A stretch of DNA of 64,000 bases, from contig CM075102.1 of the NCBI GenBank assembly GCA_037576195.1, positions 44,884,745 through 44,948,744 of the forward strand. The letters are read 5' to 3'. A program made the translations under genes and the position numbers. The stretch's first letter is position 1, and the number at the start of each line of letters is the position of its first letter. The notes under the pieces are model-generated. The model made no database searches. It worked only from the letters and a program-made list of their open reading frames with translations, and was not told the origin of the DNA. The stretch comes from Phytoseiulus persimilis (lineage: Eukaryota; Arthropoda; Arachnida; Mesostigmata; Phytoseiidae). Below, piece by piece: positions 35,139 through 48,100 of the stretch.

Positions 35139-38100
35139 GATGGGACGTATTGGATAACCGCATCGTCGAATTTGCGGTCAACAGATTCTCTCGGCAGGGA
35201 TTCCTAGTTTCTGATAGTTTTCGGCCCACTCACGGGTGTTCTCCGGCCGAAGAACAAATTTTCACGCTGTTACGAGGCATTCGTGGGAATCTTTGATCCG
35301 AGTCCGGTGCCAAACTCCTCAGGGGTCTTCGAGCAGCCCGGAGCCCGACACAAACGGAATCGTGCGGTGGCCCTCCAGATGGCGAAGTGGCTCTCTTCCG
35401 TAATGATTCCAAGGAGTTCCCCGATTCGCAGAGGTGAACTCGCCAAGCCGACGAGGCTTCTGCGCCTTGCCCAATCGCGTGGTTTCAGCTTTTGCTAGTT
35501 GAAAGATAAATTTTCCGCGAAATGAATTGCTGTTAAGCAAAGTCGTCGGGTAGAGGAAGCCGACTCGGGGATGAATCGCCCCTAGGACTCCATCTGCGGC
35601 GCCATTAGGCCTTTCACTATGTGTGTCGTATGAGTGTACGGTGTGTGCAGCGTTCGCAGACTGAATTTAAGGTTTTCGTGAGGTTTGTGTGCATGGTCAT
35701 GTGTGAGCGACGCGAGAGAATCTAGTTGCCGAGGAGTTGACGACTCAGCGCAGAGATAGAACTCTGGAAAAGATCCATCGTCGCCGTCGACGAGCTAACT
35801 GGCATGCCTGAAGTGCAAGTCAAGGCCGAACCTGCGGGGGAATGCTGCTCGCAGTCCTGGGTGCTTGGAAGCAGAGAGTTAACAAAACCTAGAATGAATG
35901 GTCTCCTATAGTACTCAGAGTTGCAGCAGCAGTGGCCCGGCGGGCGAAGGGAAACGCACGGCTGAGAGGTGAGAAAGTGGCGCAGATTTAAAAATATATC
36001 CCACATTAATCACCACTACCTGAGCGAGTGAAAGAGTGCGCCGTTGTGAGCGCCCGCGCCACCGTGGAAGCGGAACTCAGCCGAAGTCTGAGCGCGAAGA
36101 ACGAGTTGTCGACAAAGGGCCACAATGGACCGTGGCCTTTGGAGCAAAATGGAACTGAAACCTCGGTGGATTTCTCCGGATGGCCACCTTGTTGTCGATG
36201 GGTTTGCTTTCCGCATGCTTGACGCAGCGAGTTCGGAGAACGTTGTGAATGCGGAGCACACGCGCCAACCCCGCACGAGACCAGTCGGTCGAGCAGAAAA
36301 CCAGCCCACCGCCCACGTTCCTAGCAATCGGCCCACGCCCTCATGACCAGCCGTGTTGCCACGCGCTAACCTCCGGAGCGATACGAAGTTTGCGATACGA
36401 ACACAAAAGCCGAGCGCATTGTGTACGACTGAAGCACTAAGTATTTCGATCATTTGGAATTCACAAGGTGATCGTTGCTGGATATGGGGAGGGGGGAGGA
36501 CATTGTTGCTTGCCAACTTCATCGGGTTTCTCACTTGGCTCTAATTGTTCGGATGAGAGCTCTTGGTGTAGCTAGCTAAGTGTCCCACTCATGAAGTTCG
36601 TTCGAGCCCAAACGAAACGGAGGGAGCTTGTTGGAACCGGATGCACGGACCTCCGTCGCAGAGACGAGGGACGGCCTCCTCCGGCCCGAGAGGTTCCAGA
36701 CCCCATGCAGGGTTGTACCCGGTTTTTTTTGAGGGGGCAAGGGCTGTGGTGATGATGATTATTATGTTAACGATCATCATCGTGCTGAAAATGGCGCATG
36801 AGGAGCAGCTTATGACTTTACGTGCTTCCTTGTGCGGATGTACTATGTACTACGCTCACGGCATACAAAACCATTGGGACGGCAGAAAAGAGGCAAGGGT
36901 GCGATTCCGTGATCTTTCGTCACAACTGGGAAGGAACCGCTGAATTCATCCCCACGTATGCTATGCGTATAAGAGACTCTTCTATTGATTAGAGTTCATA
37001 GAATAAGATAGACCTTCCGTGAGCTGGAGTCAGCAGCGGCATTCTGAGGAAATGTTCAGTCAGCTCTCTATGACGCAATCAACGAATAATAATTCAAACC
37101 TCTGAGGATGTTTCTGACCAGACTGAATATCTACTAGAAACTTTCATCCGTACAAGCAGGATAAAGTCGACGCCTCTCAGTAGGGAAGAACATCTTGGAG
37201 GGACGCCACTGACCAATTGCAGTATCCCTTATGGGGCTCCTAGTCACGGGGGCTCTGATTGGAATATGCACCTGAAATGTTGCTGTCTTCCAAGAGCTTG
37301 AAAGGAGTTATCTGGTTCAACGTCAGGCAAGGAGTTGTTACCCAACACGGAAGCAAGTTAGAGTCGGGGAAGCAAACGCGTTCAAGAACTTGCCCTCGTC
37401 GAGTTTCCTGCGTAAGCATGCTTCTGACGGGGATTTGTTGCTTAAATACCAACAAACATGTTTTTTGCACACTCGGTCGTAGAAGGGATTCTCGCGTGCT
37501 GCTACACGGCGAACACTTCCCTTGCTTCACCGGCACGTCTCTGCATAGCATCCGACACGAATAGTAACAACCTAATTCTTCGCGATTTGAACAGGGCTGA
37601 ACATGTTAACGCGGCAACCGCGCCTCTTAGCTTACAGAACCACTCAGCCAAGCGCCAGATGCAGCCTGAACTCGGGGTATGCAATGTTAACTGACGGCTC
37701 CTCGGCTGCAGCAGCGGTTCCAGCGGCAGAGGTAAACGCCTCGGGTGGATTCGTCTCTGCATGGACGATGACTGAACACTACCTGACATGACTACCACTG
37801 CGGAAGGCGCCGACAAACGCTCGCGAACGGATATTGTGATTCGAATCATGCTTCCGTCGTATGGCCAGACATGCAACCGATCACCAGAGCCCTCAGTGAT
37901 GCTCGGAAAAGTGTTGACACAGCACGACGTTGTGATCGAGTATCTGGGATTAAGCCGCGAGGAAGATGGAGACGGCGACTAGGCCATACTCAGCTGAGGT
38001 GGGCGCCCACCCGTAAACGAGAGATCGCTGGGATAGATCACTCAATAGAGACGCTTCATCGGACGAACGGCCTGAGGGACGAACAACCCACCCGCTGGGA

Positions 38101-41100
38101 ACATGGAAAACTATTCGCAGCCGACTGTTGTTCCTGGTCGGACGGGAAGGCCGGGCTCGGCTTGCAATGAGTTCGGCTAATCCTCAACCGAATGATTCGG
38201 AAACGAATGCCCCCGGAGTTGATGCAGCGAATCCATCCGGAAACAGATGTTCTCTCCCTCCTAGCTTTCCAGAGCCGAAACGACGACGACCCCCCCCCCC
38301 CCCCCCGGAAGATCCATCCGCAGAGTCAACCTCGGTCGAGTTCGAAAGAAGCCGGCTTGACAGAGTTCGTCTCTGTTCTCAGAGAGCGCTTCCATCGACC
38401 CGGAGGAGTCCAAATACCTTAAAAGTCATATTTATCTCCTCTTGAGGTCAACGCTCACGTTTCAATAGTTTGCGCAACATCGTCGACGGCAGTTATTCCA
38501 CAGTACTTTCATAACGCTACGCCATGAAGGTTTACTTCTCTGTTCATTGCATTGCATGTCAGCTGGACGTAGTGAAGAAAAAAAACGCGGAAAGACAGAA
38601 ACTCGGATTCAAAATTACGAAAGCGTCGGTCAGATAAGCTTTTGACGGAAGGTCTTGTGCGATACCGCATTGTCCGCGGACGGCGGCTGACAGCACAGAA
38701 ACCAAAACAAACGAAAGACAAGATAAACATATCCACGTGTAGGTACGTAAATCGATTTACATTGCTATCTGAGAATATCCTTCAAAGCGGATTCCGATGC
38801 CCTTCCATATCGTATACTGATACATTGCTAGTCAAGGTGAAGCTAGAAATGGGAGCCGACCCATTGCGACCGACAGGCTCTGAATGAACTCAGGGCGAGA
38901 TTCCATAAAAGGATTCTTTAGCCAGTGACTGGGTTCAAGTCTGCGGTGTTCGTCGATTCCGTAAGAGCTTCCAGAACCGTACCCGATCGAGAGAGTCTCC
39001 TCCGCCAAGTTATCAAGGAAGAGTCCCGCTACTTCAACCGAACGCTTCCGGATACACGGCGATGAGTTCTGGAAAATATAATGAAATGTATTCTCATGTC
39101 TCTCGCCGGGCCCGTCTGCTCCGCCACAGCCTCCGCATTCAGTAGCTGACACACTTCTCGGATCGAGTAGGCAGTGGCATCCGTCAGAGCGCGTCGCGCT
39201 CACCGAAAGGATCGGCCGTAGAGCATGGGAAACACGTGTCTCGGACGTTTTTAGAGTGCTCTAGATGCCGCGAACGAGACAGCCGGTTATCGATCCCGCT
39301 AGAGAAATATCCGAGAGACCACGGAAGACCCGAATCGCACGGCACCAAAACCTACCGTTTCCCAGCGCAGGTTTCTGAACTGGTCCTCCGACTTCAACAC
39401 GTGTGTTGAGTCTTCGCCTCACGCCGTGTGGCGAGTTCGTCGTGAGGGAAACTTGAGGTGAAGCTATGGAGGACTTCTAGGAGAACAGGGCGGCAAAAGC
39501 GGGCTCGTAGGAATCAACTGAAGTTCCCGGAGACGAACGCCTGGAAACATTGTCCAATCTCCGGGTTGGGCCCGATCTGGGGCTCAGAGCGAGGGCTCGA
39601 CGGGCACGCGAAAGAGGAAGGGAATTAAGCAGTTTCCTTGTGTGCCCTTTATGTGTAGCCATTCATCGTGGCCTCGGTCCGGCCCGTGACCGTCGTCACC
39701 CGCGCCCGAAGCCGTCCCACCGTACGCCTAATGTGCTGGAAAGGAACAATCGTGAGTAACGCTGTGTTTCCTTCATTCTTGTTCTTCTCATTCGTGGTGA
39801 TGTGTGCTCTGTTTCCGTAAGCTTGAAGAGAAGTGAATAGCCTCCTTCGGTGGTGTTCCCCCACTCGAGCTCCCATTCCTCCGCGACCATCGTCACCATT
39901 GGCATCGATTTCCACCGAGAGCTGAGAGAGAGAAGACGACGACGGGAGCAGCGAAGGCGTGGGTAGTTCTGGGGGGAATATTTGTTTCGAGGCTGTTGTC
40001 GTTATTTTTCTCGCAGGAGCGGCTACTACCGGGAAGTGGCGACAATTTATTGTCGAGGGAATTTCTCATTTGATCTCATCGATCACCAAGATAAGAACGC
40101 CAAGCAAACAAGCAGCCAAACCGAGCTACGTGCGACGAGAACGCGGCGCTCTCAATCTGCTCCTTTCCGGATCGCATTTGTTGTGATGCTCGACGAAGCG
40201 ACGGGTCCATTGCAGAACGGAGTGCGGCATTAACGACACCGAGGAATCGGTGATCGCGACCTTGAGCAAACTTACGGCATCGAAGACCCGGTCGACATGG
40301 AGGCATAATGCAAGAGGAGCAACGGTCGTCGCTCCTCGGAGACCATTATGGAGCAAGAGCGTTTTTTTTTCTCGTATCGCCGCCCTTGCTCAACAACCAT
40401 CGCAGAGCTATACCTGGACTTGGGGCGGCCTCCGTCCTCTCACGCTGGGATTCATCGGTTGCTCCGTCTGACGGTCTACAACGGTCGAATAACTTGCTCC
40501 TCCAACCATCGACCATCTGTCCTGGCATTGAGTTTTCTTCCATGTCCACTGGGAGCCTTCGAAACGCGTGGACAAGAATCGACTCTCTTCCAAATCGAGG
40601 AAATAGAGGTCTCGGCCTTGAAGTTGTCTTGCAATGAGACTCCTCGAGGAAGTGGATCGGTTTTTAGAGGCTCCGGAGATTTCGGGTCACGATTTGATCT
40701 TCGACTTTCGAGTATTCTCGATTGTGACGTAGTGATTCGCTACGATGGTCTAATTGCATCTTCCACCCGGAGTTGTCCCCGTCCCATCGGTGATGCGTGA
40801 GAGGCTGAGCGAGAGCTTGATTATATTATCAGCCACGGATCCGGTCCTCCACCATCAAGTGTCAGCTGTTCTTCGAAAGTTGGATTGCTCACTGAGGATC
40901 CGATTTTGGATGCCGAAACTGTGGGACGAATCGAGAGCTCTCGGTCGCTAAGTCATGTTTCTACTCAACAAGAAACTTCCCGTAATTCCGTCACCTCCCC
41001 GTTGACGAGGTCTAGTTTCGGTTTGCTCATGAACATCATGAACGAACGTCGGCGCGGGAATATATTGTTCGATTACGAAGCGCAAATCCGTTCAAATGTT

Positions 41101-42019
41101 CTCTGACTTGAAGTAATCCACAGCCCATGCGTCACTGGGGCGAAAATGCTGACTCTAGAGCCCCCTCAATCGAAGCGTGGAGAGCACGCAACAACATTTG
41201 CATGTTTGCCGAATAACAGGAACGTTTTAAGGAGCTCAATGCTCCAAGCCTCGCGGGTGTCTCCGACGCTGATGTGAGAGTGCACCCGGGGTTGCCTCCC
41301 GCAGACCGCGGACCGAAGCGCAGCAAATACTCCCGAAATGACGGGGGGATTTCCGATTCGAAATCACGGATCGGAGAGATTCCAGGATGCTCCTACAGCA
41401 CAACATTCCGACTCCGGCGGCGAGGCGATCTGTCAATCAGTAACTTCAATCATTCGGAAACTAATTGCTTTGAAAATCGAAACTTCCCAGATTGGATTTG
41501 AAAGTCGACCAGGGGCTGACGTGCACGGAGCAGAAGCGGACCAACCATGGCCGGCAGAAGGGAAAAAATTGATTCGGAGCAATCTGAGCCGACGATCGAA
41601 GCGGTTGATTTTCCAAAATCGATGGTCCGCGTGCGTTCCCTGACGTGTGCGCGCGCCTGCTAACCAAAGGCAGCCTTGTCCAATGCCGTTTCGAAGACGG
41701 TTCACGGACGTATCGGCCGCTGCCTGCTGGAGCCTCGCTGGCTGCGGAGGAACAGCACCGGAAACCGTATAGGAAGTCGCTTGCGGACGGTCTTCGTCTG
41801 GGCCAATTTGGACCAAGTGCAGTCGCTGCTCCGCCATTTTCATCGTTGTAATGTATCATGTGCCATTGGCGCCAGCGCTGCCGTGGCTATTACGTTTGAA
41901 TAACGGTCCTATCGGTACATCTATATATCAGTCTATCCCCGTCGTACAATATGGGCCCAACAGGCCCACAGTCGTCATGTTCACCGACGCGGCGTTCTAC
42001 CGCTGGGCTCGATCGATAG
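35139..42019. other. No firm gene
   Basis: No domain is recognised. A poly-C run of 17 lies at 38290-38306. A minus-strand frame of 172 codons (36016-36534) ends near a good donor (CTCAG|GTAGTG, about 36016-36024) and overlaps an ATG-initiated plus-strand frame of 73 residues (36125-36346) with a good start context (A at -3, G at +4). At most one can be real. Nothing else is supported. Confidence 0.3.
38290..38306. repeat. Poly-C run (17)
   Basis: This is the longest G/C homopolymer in the window, preceded by (GAC)n-like sequence. Confidence 0.9.
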
Positions 42020-42174
42020 TCAGACCTCGCTACGCTGATGATAGGACAGCCGGATTCCTCCAATGTATTTCTGCATACGCGGGTGAATTTCTTCCGTCAC
42101 ATCTGCAAGCGTTATATTCTGCACAGCTTGAGCCATGTCGGAGATGTTCACGAGCCGACGTTGGTTGAGAACAT
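42020..42174 (-). CDS. Candidate terminal exon, 51 codons
   Basis: On the minus strand a reasonable acceptor (CTGCCTGACTTCCAG, just right of 42174) opens a phase-1 frame that reads VLNQRRLVNISDMAQAV and continues through ITLADVTEEIHPRMQKYIGG to TGA at 42020-42022. The residue pattern is amphipathic and protein-like, with few Cys or Trp. A candidate upstream exon on the same strand lies within 42371-42583, but I could not match phases with confidence. The plus-strand frame 41851-42168 overlaps it. The family is not recognised. Confidence 0.28.
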
Positions 42175-45100
42175 CTGGAAGTCAGGCAGTTCATCGATGT
42201 GTGTAGCTCCGGCCCAGGGTCCTCCTCAACCGATCTTCGAGGGTGGGTCGGCTGCGGGTCATCCATGGCATGATTCTACCCGAAATCAACGGAGTTCTCT
42301 CGATGTTCTTCGGCGAATCCTCCTCCTCCTCAAGGCATCAGCATCTCGAAGCTCATTGGAAGAAATCAGCCTAGCCGGGTGGACCTGGACAATTCTGTAA
42401 ACATTCAGCTGGTGTCAAAAGCATCGCACACTGGCAGCAAAGGTGGTTCATTGTGAACTCGCTCACGAAATCCCGAGGAGCTGAAGGATCAGATGGAGGA
42501 TTCTCCCGTTGGATCGAATGGAAGGTCATTCTATTCTCTTTAAACGAGGACACGATTCTCTGCGCTGACCGCTCGCTGTGCACTCCGTCATTCTCGAGCT
42601 TCCGTCAAAGTGCGGTGTGACTCCCAACTCTTCACACGCTCGAGAGCCTCACATCTCGATTTCTCGGAGTGAAAGAGGAGACGGACGGGGAATTCGAATC
42701 CCCGTGATTCGGACGTTTGTTACATTGAATGAATGTCGAGTGTGGGGAAGCCGCGATTTCCATGCTGGGGTAATTAAGCTCGTCCGCGGCGGAAAAGCGG
42801 AATCAAATCGGAAATGGACGCGGCACGTTCGGGAGCGTGTAGCGCCGCAATATCCACCGCTGACCGCGAATCGCATCACATCCTCTCCCCTTTATCGGGT
42901 TCTTTTTCCACATGCGATTCAACCCGAGTACGGAAACTCAACGGGAGAACATCCGAATCCCGAGTCCTTGTTACGTGAGGTTCGGGACCGAGGGGGTCGA
43001 GTACCGAGGTGAATCCGGGGTGAAGATGTTGTTTTATTGTGTGAGGTCCAGGTTGACTTCACGAACTACTGTGAGGCTCTAGCTGGATGCTTACTGTCGC
43101 GAACCGACTATCTGAAAAGTTGAGTGGCTGATAGGCAACCGAACGTGAACCGATCAAACCAGCCAACGAGCAAAGCCGCGCCAGTAGCCGTGTGTTTGAT
43201 GCTGATGCATTTACACAGGTGCCGCTGCCGCCAAGAGTGCGTTTGAACGCTTTGACGTGCTCTGAAAACTCGATTCAGAGCTCTCATCAGCTTCCCAATC
43301 CACGAAGTATTGGGTGATCGGCAAAAGTTCGGCGCGCTCGACTGCAATCGCTCATATATCAGCTTCCAAAAGGCGCAGAAGACTTATGAAATTCCCGAAA
43401 TGCGCGGTGTTCGGACAGCTTTCAGATCCGGCAACGATCGAGCTCCGACCCGTCGGAAAGCGTGCTCACACGAGCGGTCCCACTGACAAACTCGAGGAAT
43501 CGCGTTTTCGCGATTCTTATAGGACTAAGATTATGATGCTTGTTTTCTTCCTTGGTTTTTGCTCTCGATTGAGTAGTAGCGCCCTTCGGAAACTGCAACG
43601 GGATTCCGGCCTCTAGCCGGGCCCGATGCCGGTGCAAATTCGTTGGAGATCCGTTAAGCATCATCTCGCCCGCTGATCAGACGGACCACAGAGCCCCGCA
43701 TGGAGCTGGGCTCCCGAATTCCCGAAAAATGTCACATGAACCAACTCGTCCCTAACCTGTGCCTTGGGACAGCGATCCGGAATGCGAAAATTCGTTCGAC
43801 CGTTCTATCGGCCCCATCAGCATAGTTCCCGCTGAAAACTTTCCGCAGAAAAAAGACGAATAACGAGCAAGCGAAGTTGAGCGGGCCACACTTCCGCAAT
43901 CACCCTATAGATTCGGATTTGCGGAAATCTCCTCATTCACGGTCTAACTTTGAACAGAACCCCACAAGAATCGATTTCTTCAGCGGGCATTGCTCTCCTT
44001 AACCGGATAGTGCAATATTTGTGTTTAGTTGAGCGGTTTTCCGGATGACTCGCTATCTTTCGTTGTTCTCAACTTCTGTTTTGCCGTCATCTGGAGCTCA
44101 ATTAGCGCAGTTTCCGTTTCCAGGTGGATGCCAGCTTACAAACCAGTTAAGATGCCCTTGCCGAGACGCATCCTTCCGTCGATACCCGTTTGGATAACTA
44201 GTTGATTCAACCGTTCGTTCATCCGTTGCTCTGAAAGGTAGTTTGTTGAGTAAATTCGACCCGGCGCGCGATGAGCGGGGGAGCGGGACGAACGGGTGAA
44301 ACAATCTGGCCGCTCAATATGTATTATTCCGCCTATTATGCATGCTTGTACAATATGACCAGGTTCCCGGCTTGGCGTTCTTCCGGCGCGGAACGGAGCC
44401 AATATTCGACTCACTTCGCACTAATACACTGATGCTCTAAAAATGTCTCCGGCGAACTTCGCCCGAGTGGCGTGCTTATTAATCACAACGAGACATGAAC
44501 ACTTGAGCGACTTTGTCACAGAGCGAGCACAGGTTTTGCTCGTCGCCGAACTAGTTGGCTGATTTTTTCATTTCAGTTTTTTTGCACGTCCAGAAACTTT
44601 CGTAGCGCAACGCAGCGCCACGAACCCAGGGTTCGAGGCTCCATTGCCAGTGCATGAAATATCCCTAGATTTCTCTTCCAGGCCGAGATCAGGATTCGTT
44701 TCCTGGAATCCCTCGACCCGTGCGGCCGGGTTCCGAGCTCATCCAGCGCCCACGGATGGTGGATATGGATCGAAGACGCGAACTTTACGGCCCGATCCCT
44801 CAGACGTGTGTAGGGCAGAATCGAATGAATGGCTGCATGTGGCTCCCATGCGAGCGGGACGTCATGTTTTTGGCAGTGAGGTTTTTTTTTTAGTTCGGAA
44901 GCGTTGCCAGCTGCGACGTTTTCAGTTCTTTCGCTCACTGTCTGAGCTACTGTTCTGCGCCCGTTGAACGGCTGGTGGTGCTGTGGACTGAGCAGTAGTA
45001 CTTCAAATACGGAACTTCGAGCCAACATCCGTTGAGAGCAGACTTTTCAGCCGACTGAACGCCACGGTCTGCTCGGCGCATGTGTCTGCATGCTCGAGGA

Positions 45101-48100
45101 GGATGTAGAGGTGATTCGAAAACGGCGGGGCTGTTGACGGTGGTTCAGTTTTTAGGTCGCAGCGACTTGAATGAAAAATCACATGTGTGTCTGCATTCGG
45201 TTCGAGGAGTACACGTGCCATTGGCACCGTGCAGGACACGGCCGGAGTGGATTGAGCTGCCTCGTAGCCTTAACAAGGTTTTCCTGTTCCGCCATTTTGA
45301 ATTGATTCAAATACAGCTGGATGCTTCATCCTCTCAATTTCAAACCGGCTTCATCGGAACAGTCAGCGAACCCGGATAAAAACGGGAGGTTCACTAGGAG
45401 GGCTCTATACGGAATGGACAAAATGACCGAATGCGCTCGGAGCGAACTACGCGCGTGCCCGGACGCGAGCACACGATTGCTCTTCAACGGTTATGTTGGC
45501 ATTCAGTCCTGCGCGAATCCAGTAGAAAAGTCGACAAAAAGGGCACCTTGACACCGCGGAAGATGATTTTTATTGATTCCACACGAGCTGTGCCTGCATG
45601 CTTCTGCCAGCCGAGGCAGAGTGGTTCTCCATCTTGGCCCGTTCACTGAGGAGTTCGAACGCGGTGGCCGAACCGGAACCGTCCCTGCTCAACCTGCTGC
45701 TTCGTTTATTCGCCAATACTTTCTCCCTCGGTGGCTCTTCCTCGCCCGCCGTTAGGCTGACAGCGAGGCTCACCCACCCAGGCGAGCTCGCTCTCGTCCA
45801 CCCCACCTCACCTCATATTACCCGAAGTTCTTTCGTGCAGCAAGATCCCTCCACAGTTTCGTTACAAATGGAACAAATGTCCAAACTCAATATTTCAGCA
45901 CCAGCACACCGGTGGACGTGGCAGCCGTCGCAGCGCCGAGGTCTGCCCAGCTTTGAGAACGGCTCCTCCCTCCTTATCGCTTCCGTTCGGTGCAATCCTC
46001 CGCACCGAATAAAATTCATAACTTCTTGTGAGTGAGCAGGAGTCACTCGCTTCGCCTCTTCTGAGTTCCTCCGACGAGCATAGGACAACGACTCCGAGCA
46101 TCACGACGACGACGAAGTTCATGAAGGTGACGATTCGCCGAGTGTTGACAGAGTATGAGGCGTCAAAGCGGAGAGGGTTGGCGTGAGGAAAGACCTATCA
46201 AGACTGAGCGCGGGAAGTCAGGTGAAGCCCAAGGAGCAAACACGATGATCAAAGACATCGAAGGATCACTCATGAATGCTGAGATAAAGCCTACTTGCGA
46301 GGAGCCCGCGCCCCGGCACCAGCAATGGCAGCGCGTCTATGGTGGGGGCTGTTGGGCCTATGAATACTTTGATGGATCAGTGTCTTGCGTACTTTTTTCC
46401 CTCGCTCGGTATCACTTACTATAATGATATTCGCTTAATGAACGAGTAGGCAGGCGAGCGAGCTTGCACCGGGCTCTCTGTCGCCCAAGGGAGCCGCGGA
46501 GAGAGGGGGAGCTGGCCGCGAACCGCTCCGCTGCGTACAGAAGAGGGAGAACATTGCTCCGACCGCTTGTTTGCGAGATCGCACTTATTAGACCCCGTCG
46601 GTTAGCCGCATCCGCGGGCTCTACACATTTCACGGTACCATGGGGACACCGATTGTGTGGACTCATCAATGTCGAAAACGATCCGTGTACGTTATCGAGG
46701 TCGAATGCAAAAACTTAGCAATCCACCCTAGCTATCAATAACAGTCGCTGTGACAATGATCAACAGTGACCGCTTCTACCACTGATAATTGACGTGACTA
46801 TTGCCAATAACGAGTCACGCGAAGTTCGTATAATCCGGGTCCCACTGTACTTTGTTTGATGCTATCTCGTCTCGTGGTTCCACCTGTAATGAGGTCAACT
46901 ATTGCTGCAAGTACGCGGCGCGCAGTTAGGGTCTGCGAACCGGGGTCGCGCAGGATGTCGTCTCTATTTTTTTCCGTGTCAGCTTTTGACCTCTGCGACA
47001 AAAGTTCCTTAAAACTGATTGTCGACGGTGTGCATTGTGCAACATTCAACCCACTTTTCGCCGAGCCCGACTTCACGGGGTGCTGACAGATCTGACGAGA
47101 CTGTCGCTCGGAGGTCTGAAGAGTTTCCCCCGTCTCCTCGGACCGAACTCCCAATTCCTGGGTCCCACGGGACCCCATGCTCGGGGCCGTGATCATCCTC
47201 GCATCTCAAAACTGGAACCGCTCTCCTCCCTGGAATCAATCGTGGGTCGAAGTCGAAAGAAGTTTCCGCCGGTCGAGATGCGATCCGACTGTTGAATTGC
47301 CATCCGGCAGGGCAGTCTCCAGTTATGAGAGGCTCGAGCGACAGCTTTTTATGCGGACACAAATAACGGGCTGGACAGTAAGCGGGCGTCTGGGCGGCCC
47401 CCGATGGCTTTGATAATAACGATGATGATAACAATGCCGTTCGTGATGATGACGTCTAGTGTTGGCGTTGTCCGGTGTTTGTGACTCGCGGTTTCCGGAG
47501 CGGCCCTAGGACGGACGAACGGAAGACTGGCTGGGCACACGTCTGCCCCGGCACCGCTGGTCCCGGTGGCGGCGACAACGGTGGCAGTCATGGCGAAGGT
47601 GGTCCGCCATGCAACCAGACAGAGAAGGTGTGGATGAAGATAACAGTGAGCCTTGGAATGCTTCCTCTTTAGAAGCATCCTTTCTCTGTGTCTCTTTGCC
47701 TCCATCAACTCGGTCGTTGCTGCGGCCGTTACCGCTGCCGCCGCCGCCGCCCGGCAATCACAATAGAACAGGAGAAATGCCCTTTTAGAAGTAACGGTCA
47801 GCGGCGCGATCACCACTTTCACTAGATAGACTTGACGCTCCGACGGTCGGTTGACCGGTCTTTCGGTTACTTGGTTCGCCGGTCGCTCTGTGGGGCCAAC
47901 GAACGGATGCTTGCTTGGCTAGATAGACGGATAGCTGGATGAACGGACACTCGGATAGACACGCGGACGCGCGGTCGAGCCGGCGCTGGTCGGTCAGACG
48001 CAAACAAACCCAGGCGGACAGTCGCTCGCTAGCATCCGGTGGCGGTTGTGGCAAAAGTCAATTTCCATTCGACTTCGGTCGTTTCGGCCCTCGCGGCTCT

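Noticed and set aside
42685-42710. tRNA T-arm-like hairpin (CGGGG...TTCGAAT...CCCCG)
   Set aside because: The loop would be 9 bases, not 7, and no D arm, anticodon arm or acceptor stem fits around it.
47349-47822. 157-codon minus-strand frame with an Ala-rich run and an Ile/Val-rich end
   Set aside because: Both features come from trinucleotide simple sequence (GCN-type and ATN-type repeats); no gene context.
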